Shown here: positions 56,908 to 64,000 of the stretch, one piece after another
Layout of the letters: every line of letters starts with the position of its first letter
Position numbering within the stretch: the stretch's first letter is position 1
From: Morella rubra
Lineage: Eukaryota > Streptophyta > Magnoliopsida > Fagales > Myricaceae
Direction of reading: 5' to 3'
Assembly (NCBI GenBank): GCA_003952965.2
Contig: CM025850.1
Coordinates: 29,957,374 to 30,021,373 of the forward strand
Length of the DNA stretch: 64,000 nt
The notes under the pieces: generated by a model
What the model was told of the DNA's origin: nothing
What the model saw: only the letters and a program-made list of their open reading frames with translations
Databases searched by the model: none
Position numbers and translations under genes: made by a program

Positions 56908-57564
56908 TTTTTTTTTTTTTTTTTGAGGCAAATGCTACATTTTTATTTGTGACTCCATTCACTAACCTCTAACTGTTACAAACAGTGAAAGCAGAAAATT
57001 ACGATGGAAAATCACCTGAGTAATAAAATAACAAAACACATAATCTCTCTGTTGTTTGTGAGCAATAATCTCTCTGTATTTGAGCTGGAGTATTTCTGAT
57101 AAAAAAAAAAAAAAAAACCAAAATTTCTTATTAACTCGTTGTTCTAAAAGCACATTAGCTTCGGTCCCATATCTCTTTGAGGCCATATCTCCAAAATCAG
57201 TGGCAACTTGGATGCATTACAGAGGACCAGGAAAGGTTCCATTCTCATTCCATCTGTCAATCCATTCACCTGGGCAAAGAGCACGATAATATTTGGCAAA
57301 ATTTTCACACTCTGGAGCACCTTCCCCCTCGGCCGCTGTGCACCGATGATACTCAACATATCGAGTAAAGCAGCACCTTGTTTGATTTGTAGTTGGGAAA
57401 CGAAAATCTACAGGGGCTGTTTCAAGCTTAATCTCCGGAGTCTCTTCAGCAGCATCTTGATCACCAGCATTCCCTTCTTCAAAATTTTCGCTGCTTGCTT
57501 CAGTTGCTGCTTCAGGATTTTCATCGCTTTCTTCAGTAGCAGCTGGAGCAGCTTCACTACTATT
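56908..57564 (-). pseudogene. COX6b fragment (right arm)
   Basis: Inverted counterpart of 42,074-42,729: coding part 57,217-57,564 with both cysteine pairs and the same three-residue gap near the C-terminus, then the 3' untranslated part and a T run (complement of the A tail) at about 56,908-56,925. The upstream COX6b pieces are absent because the arm ends inside the LINE. Confidence 0.85.
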
Positions 57565-60500
57565 TTTTTTTTCTGCGTAACATGAGATATTGCATTAAAA
57601 CTGGACTCTACTAAAATCAGCGGAGTCATCACAAGAAACAATAGCCATAGGCATATCGCCAGCTTCTAAAACAACCGGCTGTACAAATTGAATACCCCAT
57701 CTAGCTAATTGATGAGCCATATCATTGCTCTCTCGCAGCACCCATTGAATTTCCATCTGGGATTCGTCTGCAAAAGGGCCCTTATAGTGTGCACCTCGCC
57801 TGCTATCAGCTAATCAGGCTCATGCTCAAAGTCCAGAACCTGATTTACTAGAATTTGCGCATCTCCTTCAATAATAACCTCACTGTCACCATACTCAGCT
57901 GCCAATGAACATGCAAGCCGAGCAACTCTTGCTTCCCCTTTAAGAGGATTTTGGCCTGGCCCCTTGCTGAGTTTAACCTTTTGGATTGCACCCTGGCAAT
58001 TCCTACAAACTGCTGCAGCACTTAACCAATTCTCTTTAACTGAAATATCAAAATTAATCTTAACAGCACCAACAGAAGGTGGTTACCAACTGATGGCAGA
58101 GGGCTCCTCCATTAAGTTCCAAGCCGCAAGTTGTGCATGATGGCGCCTATATATAGAACGAATCAACTTTGGGGGGTCCAGTTCCTTGCCCTCATGTACA
58201 ATTCTATTTCTCATATTCCATATAGTGTCAATTGTAATAGTCACCGCCAGCATCAAAGAAGCCCATTGGTACTGAGCCATCCTTTCGGTCACCAAAGTCC
58301 AGGGGCCGGTTTTCCACAGATTTTGACTAATCCAACATCCCAACAATAAATGAGCTGCTGTTTCTTCGTGGGATTTACATAAGGGACAACAAGAACCTGA
58401 ATCTGCATTATGTATTGAGCCGCCACCCGATCTACCTCGCAACAGAAGGACATTAGCAGCAACTTTCCAAAAGAGGAGTTTAAGTCTATGTTGCACCTTC
58501 AAACGCCAGATTTGTTTTCATTCACTGGGCAATAACTCCCCTGAATTTTCAAACCAGTGTTTCTAATCAAACAGATATGCTCCTTTACCGAGTAAACTCC
58601 TTTAGAAGATAGGATCCATCGGGGAACATCCTTAGCTTGTCGAGCAGGAAGGGAGATTTGTAAAATTGCATTTACAAAATGGTCTTCAAAAAGATCTCTA
58701 ATCAGCTCTGTATTCCACCTGTGGGAATTGGGGTCGATAAGATCACTCACCTTATTAATACGAGGATCCACCAACGGCCCCATTTTCAGCTTTGGGCAGA
58801 ATCCTTCCACTTCCGGAACCCATGGGTCGCGCCATATGTTAAGCTCCTCACCAGATTGAACCCCCCAACAAAAGCCCCGCTGTCACTAGATCTCGAATCT
58901 GCATGATGCTCTTCTAGAACCAGGAAGCTCCTTGAACTGGTCGAGCCCTCAAAAAATTGGTCCCTTGACAGTAATTAGCTGTCAATGCATGTACCCATTA
59001 ACTGTCCCGCTGCGCCATCATCTCACATCCCCTTTTCGCCACCAGAGCCTTATTGAGATCCTCCGTACGTCTCAAACCAAGACCTCCACTTTGCTTCGGC
59101 TTGCATAAACTCTCCCATGATTTTGGATGAAAATGGCGAGACAGCCCATCAAAACCCCACCAAAAATTCTTTAATCTGATATCCAGCCCTCTGCTCACGC
59201 GTCTGGGGAGTAAAAAAACTGACATGTAATATGAAGGGATGGCTTGAGCAACGGACTGAATTAAGACGGTGCATCCTGCCTGGGATAGTGCTCGTGCTTT
59301 CCATCTAGCCAGGCGATTGACCACTTGCTCTTGCATTTCTTTACAAGCAGCACTTTTAGACCGAGGAACACAAAGAGGCAATCCCAAATATTTACCAGTT
59401 TCCTCTACAGTTTGTAATCGCAAGATATTGGTCAAGTTAATCCTCCTATCCGAACTTAGATTATTGTTGAACAAAGTGAACGATTTTTGAGGGTGAATAA
59501 TCTGTCCAGACCAGCGTGCACAGGTGTGCATACACTTCTTTAACTGCCGCACTTCTCCCGGGTTTGCCCTACAAAATAGCATAATATCGTCTGCAAAGAG
59601 AAGATTAATAATAGGAGGGGCAGATCTCGCGATTTTTATGCCATATAGATTTCCAAGCTCCTCTTCCCGAGAGATAAGACGCGTGAGCACCTCCGTAATC
59701 ATCACAAAGAGAAATGGTGAGAGAGGATCTCCCTGTCTTAGCCCACATCGCGGTCGAAACAATCCATATGGAGAACCATTGAATAGAATAGAGAATGAGA
59801 ATATGGAAATAAATTGGAAAATCCAACATCTCCACTATTCACAGAACCCAAATGCTTTCATGATGACCATAAGGAAATGCCAATCAATCTTATCATCGGC
59901 TTTCTCCATATCCATCTTGACTGCCATAAGCCCCCTTCTGCGTTGCTTGCGTTTCAGTGTCTGCATGATTTCTTGCACTAAAATCAAGTTATCCTGAATA
60001 TGACGATTGGGGACAAAGGCATCTGATTACAAGAAATAAGCTTAGGCAACACCTCTTTCAACCGAGTTGCCAAGATTTTGGAAATAACCTTATAACAAAC
60101 ATTACATAAACTAAAAGGGCGATATTGAGAAATATTAACAAGAGAGCCATTCTTGGGGATAAGGGCAATAAAAGAATGATTAAGCTTTTTTAACATATAT
60201 CCATCGGAAAAGAAATGCTTTACCATACTGATCACCTCACCCCGCACCGTAGTCCAGTATTTTTGGAAAAAGAGCACCGTAAAACCGTCTGGCCCGGTGC
60301 TTTCATTCCACCAATACTCTTCACTGCCTCCCATATTTCAATATCAGTGGGTGGTTTGCAAAGCTTGCCACTGTCTTCACCAATTATTAACTCTAGAATC
60401 GGTTGATCTAAAGAATAAGGGAAATTGGCCGAATTTCCTGCAAACAAGTGGCAAAAATAAGTTTGAATTTGTGAACCAATGGCCTCCCACCCATGTAGCC

Positions 60501-60745
60501 ATCTGCCCGAGCCATCTTGGATTGCCTTAATGCAATTTCTTCGTCACCGGTTAATTGTCGATAAGCGAAAGAAACTAGTATTGAGGTCGGGCATTCGCAA
60601 CCATGTCATACGGTGACTTTTGTCTCCACAAAACTTCTTCTTTCCTCTGTTCTTCAAGAAGACAAGAACTGATCGCCTTTTCTTTGAGAGAGAGCCACGG
60701 CTCGCTACTACCCACCCCATAATTTTGCTGTAAATTATCCAGTTC
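57565..60745 (-). mobile_element. LINE 3' half (right arm)
   Basis: Inverted counterpart of LINE bases 38,769-42,073: reverse transcriptase, zf-RVT (58,083-58,502) and RNase H. It has a 254-residue open frame at 58,998-59,762 from RPRCGLRQGDPLSPFLFVMI through FADD to GGLGLRRTEDLNKALVAKRG, where the left arm is broken. The single unit here matches the expected LINE better than the duplicated left copy. Confidence 0.9.
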
Positions 60746-61240
60746 CTCGATCCACTGCAGAGAACTGCTCAGTAAAATATTCACAAATTATTATTTAGAA
60801 TCAATTGAAATAAAAGATTCAGCTCAAATAAAATATATTGTGCCTATTCATACTTCCATTTTCATAACCCTATTTTCATGTGAGGCTGACATTCACCAAC
60901 GTCTTTACCCCACTGTGATATTACAAACCCACAACACTAACGATGATGCTGGCTGTTAAGATGTGTTGCAGCAATTGCTATTGGTCATGCGTATATGGCC
61001 AATGTTGCCTACCTAATCCCAATTTACAATCCAAACTATAAATGAATAGCAACAGCTTAACAGCAAAAAGCATTCATTAATCTAACAATCGAAGAAAAAA
61101 CATCAACGATCTGACACATCCCTTCAAATAGAGGACCTAAGTACTAAATTAATGTAAAAAGACAATGTTGTAGGTGATTACCCAGCATACATAGCTTGGC
61201 AATACGAGTGCATACACAGAAAGTAAATAATGCCAGGCAA
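60746..61240. other. Junction region after the right arm
   Basis: 60,809-60,867 is an exact 59-base copy of 50,776-50,834, the boundary between palindrome centre and right arm, in the same direction. The rest of this interval matches nothing I can place with confidence. Confidence 0.6.
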
Positions 61241-64000
61241 ATTTGGGCATGCAACAATTTTGTAACACCGAGAAGCGCGACATCCCTTTGCGAACCCTCT
61301 TAGTTCTAAATGCTAGCTATGAATCTCTCTACTCTGTGACTCGACTCAATTGGAGAAAACTAGACCCCTACTCCAACATTAAAACTCCCATACGTCGGAA
61401 GGAGTACTTTGCATCTTTCTATTTTGCATACATCCCATACACATGGATTAACCAAATGGCTCCTGTTCTCGATTGATTTGGAAAATGATGCGAGTATTTA
61501 CCATCGTTGTGGGTAGTATTTTTCTACACTATCAGTGAGCGCATATGAGGAGAAATTCCTCAAGCACCGAGATAGTCAAAGTGGCTTTCGGACCATGCAG
61601 CGATCTTACTAAAGACAAATGCATATACAATAGGTCATAGGACACTCGCATAACCCACAGCGTAATCTCTTCTTAATACCTCGATTTTAATTACATGTGA
61701 AGCTTTTTTCACGCAGCAGACACGATACGATCAAATACACCTATGTGCATTCCATTCAAAAAAGGTTAACAATTGCCTATAAGGTCACGGATGTACGAAT
61801 CCAAAACAAATGATAAATTCGTAAATACATGGCTAACTTTCGGGCAGATAGACAATAACTATGTCCAACATACTTTAAGCACCAAAGTAGGCTTTGAAAG
61901 TAGAATATATTGATAAAAAACAACAAAAGGAAGTTGTATGAAATTGATTGAAGCATTTTTCCAAATCACAATCTCAATAATTCATATCTACTTCAAGTCG
62001 AAATGACTGTTATGTGTTTAGATATACTCTATATGTACAAGCACATATTATATATATTCACCGTCTAGTTGTGCGGTAAGTTCATCCCTACCCCACATTG
62101 AAATTAATGCTCCAATGCTCAAACGCGTGATGAACAACTAACTACTACAAAGATACATAAATAAACGAAAATAAACAAGTTACATTGCTCTGTCTTGAGA
62201 AGTACCCAGAGGGAGAATGCACAGAAGTTTTGTCGAGGCATACAACAGATCACGTAATGACATGATTGTCTGAATGCCTCCGACTTCTAAATGTTACTAC
62301 GCCTCCATTTCGCTTACGAACCCTAAACCACGTGAACGAATAAAAAATAAAAATTAAATAGGCCATTACAAAGTGAGAATTCGGCACCTCATAGGCTTTC
62401 TACCATGCCGTGGTAGCCATTCGGCTTCACCAACATTTCATAAACATATATTTGTGCTCGACTTCGTGTTTTCGTCATGCGAACTTCTCCTTAAACTCTT
62501 ATACTTAACAATTCTTTTAGATCTTCCATTCGAATTATTGCCATAATATTAATTGATAGTTAAGCAAACAAAAAACAACTATTCAATTTTTTCACAAATT
62601 AGATTTTTAAATCACCGAAACGGAAATCTCAGAAGCATCATTCACTCACCCCAAAACATTGTTTTTCCAGGATAAATCGTATCCCATACCTTCGTCAAAT
62701 AACAAGCAACCCACACTAGATCATCTATTATAGTCAATCTGGTGCGCCGTGTAGATCAATTGTGATTGAAAGCCCCGCGCTCATTCGACGGAGTATCTTT
62801 ACAGGTGCTTTGTTCCAAATGATACTACTGTTACTCAACGTACGGATTGTTGTAGAAGGTAGAATCAAGTATGCAATAAGCAAATTATTCTTTAATCGAC
62901 TGCGCTATGCGCCAATATTTAATGTAAACAAGAAGCAAGCATTAAATCATACATCTGATTATTGCCCTATCCCCAAAGAAGGCTCTCTTGTGAAAATATT
63001 TAATTACCCAATTTTATCGCAGGGGCCATGGATCGAATGAAGATATTAGTGTAATTCGATTGTTATTAAAAATTATTTCCAACCATTGCCTAATGCAACT
63101 CGGTTGAACTACACGAGAGGTAGTTCCAAATCTATAAAGATCTATATATCTTCCTAATCTCAGGTATTAGCTAACTTCCTGATCCCCAACTAAGGTTTCC
63201 TTGTAAATATGCATTTGAATACCTTGAGGATTGTTTTTGATGGCATAGCGATCATGCAGTTAGCACTGACGCTAGAGCATTCGCAAGGAGAGGTGAGGCT
63301 AATATATGCGCAGTCCACAATTAGTCATAGGGACTATGGACGACAAGACGCTGATAGATTCGATTGCATTAATCCAGCCTTCATAGGTTATCCTATGAAA
63401 CATTCTGGTTATAGATGCTGAAATAGCTGACGAATGTTTGTATTCTTGCCAACCTTCTCAATGTTCCAAAGTCACATTCTCCATCTCTATTTTTATTCTA
63501 CATGAATATCGAAATAGGTCTCTCGTGTACTGGCAGACATTGTTTTGATCCGCTCGAGTGGGCTAAAGAACAGGAATATCCTCTAACTCGCGATTTTCTC
63601 TTTATGTGTGAATACCGCGAGTTGTCACGAGTCTTATCTCTCGGGATAGAGGAGCTTGAGAAATCTATATTGTCAGTAAAGATCGCGAATACTGCTCCTC
63701 CATATGTATGTAAAGTCTTCATCTTATGCAATGAACTGATTATATACTGACTTTATGTATATAGTTAAGGGCAAACAGGAGGAAAGTGCGGACATTGAAG
63801 AAGGTAGACAGGATGAGACATTAGACTGCACCGGGGACCTGTGGCCACAGAGCATCGTGCTGGACGATTAATTCAGACCTCAGCAAGTTAATCGCTATCC
63901 ATTGTTCAAGACACATAACTCATAAGTATCAGGGATAGGAGGATCTAAGTTGACCTAGATATTCTTGCAGTACACATATGTAGACCGATGAAAAACTGGG
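61241..64000 (+). other. Noisy forward third copy of the LINE (counterpart of about 38.3-40.1 kb)
   Basis: Collinear matches with the left arm: GTGGCTTTCGGACCATGCAG at 61,581 against 38,511; GAAGCTTTT.. then TGTGCATT at 61,700-61,750 against 38,586-38,615; AGAAGTTTTGTCGAGGCATA at 62,223 against 38,876; ATTGCCCTATCCCCAAAGAA then GGCTCTCTTGT at 62,961 against 39,347; CGAGTCTTATCTCTCGGGAT at 63,629 against 39,833; GGATAGGAGGATCTAAGTTG at 63,932 against 40,062. About 2.4 kb here covers about 1.5 kb of source: the copy is stretched by many small insertions throughout. No frame in it is meaningful. Confidence 0.8.

Larger units (their letters stand above)
50807..60745 (-). repeat. Right arm of the palindrome
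   Basis: Inverted copy of 38,769-48,754. It carries, in reverse order, the unassigned inner part, the possible gene fragment (52,203-52,652), the CACTA-type blocks, the MITE, the TMEM53-like exon, the COX6b fragment and the LINE 3' half. Confidence 0.95.

Noticed and set aside
61243-61476. 77-residue frame and others between 61 and 64 kb
   Set aside because: They lie in the noisy copy of the LINE and correspond to no LINE frame.
1-64000. tRNA, rRNA or microRNA genes
   Set aside because: I looked for tRNA and rRNA motifs and saw none. I did not see a convincing microRNA precursor; the hairpins noticed belong to MITEs or repeats.

Overview
The window is nuclear DNA of a flowering plant, probably a eudicot with a repeat-rich genome. 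The evidence is plant-type intron-containing gene remnants, Ty1/copia and Ty3/gypsy elements with plant tRNA primer sites, an L1-type LINE, CACTA and Mutator-like DNA transposons, and an AT-rich intergenic background. I see no gene that looks intact and functional. The recognisable host sequence is decayed gene copies filled with transposons.

Region by region. 1.1-1.76 kb holds three exons of a cytosolic phenylalanyl-tRNA synthetase beta pseudogene. 2.2-33.3 kb is one very stretched pseudogene of the organellar glutamyl-tRNA(Gln) amidotransferase subunit A (GATA), running on the + strand. A Ty1/copia element (2,491-11,786), itself carrying two solo LTRs, splits exon 1. Intron 2 holds a second, older copia remnant whose LTR is split by a CACTA transposon (from 14,442) carrying host-gene pieces: plasma-membrane H+-ATPase and a TMEM185-like protein. 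The last intron holds an F-box pseudogene and a Ty3/gypsy element of the Tat type with an antisense ORF and 3' tandem repeats. The last GATA exon is at 33,223-33,315.

34.3-42.7 kb is a cytochrome c oxidase subunit 6b (COX6b) copy without introns and with a poly(A) tail, so a probable retropseudogene. It is interrupted first by a Mutator-like element with a 9-bp target duplication, then by a full-length 6.4-kb L1 LINE with a 14-bp target duplication.

38.77-60.75 kb is a near-perfect palindrome: two ~9.9-kb arms around a ~2-kb centre that is itself palindromic but badly degraded. Each arm carries the 3' half of the LINE, the COX6b fragment, a TMEM53/DUF829 exon, a MITE and CACTA-type repeats. 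From about 61.2 kb to the window end the sequence is a third copy of the LINE, again in the forward direction, so diluted by scattered small insertions that it is about 1.5 times as long as its source. The forward/reverse/forward order, the degraded turn and the insertion-biased noise fit a mis-assembled long read better than real chromosome structure. This should be settled before any biology is read into 38-64 kb.

I found no convincing new functional system. The most useful observations are the nested insertion history in GATA and COX6b, the gene fragments in the CACTA element, the F-box remnant facing the Tat antisense ORF, and the probable assembly artefact.
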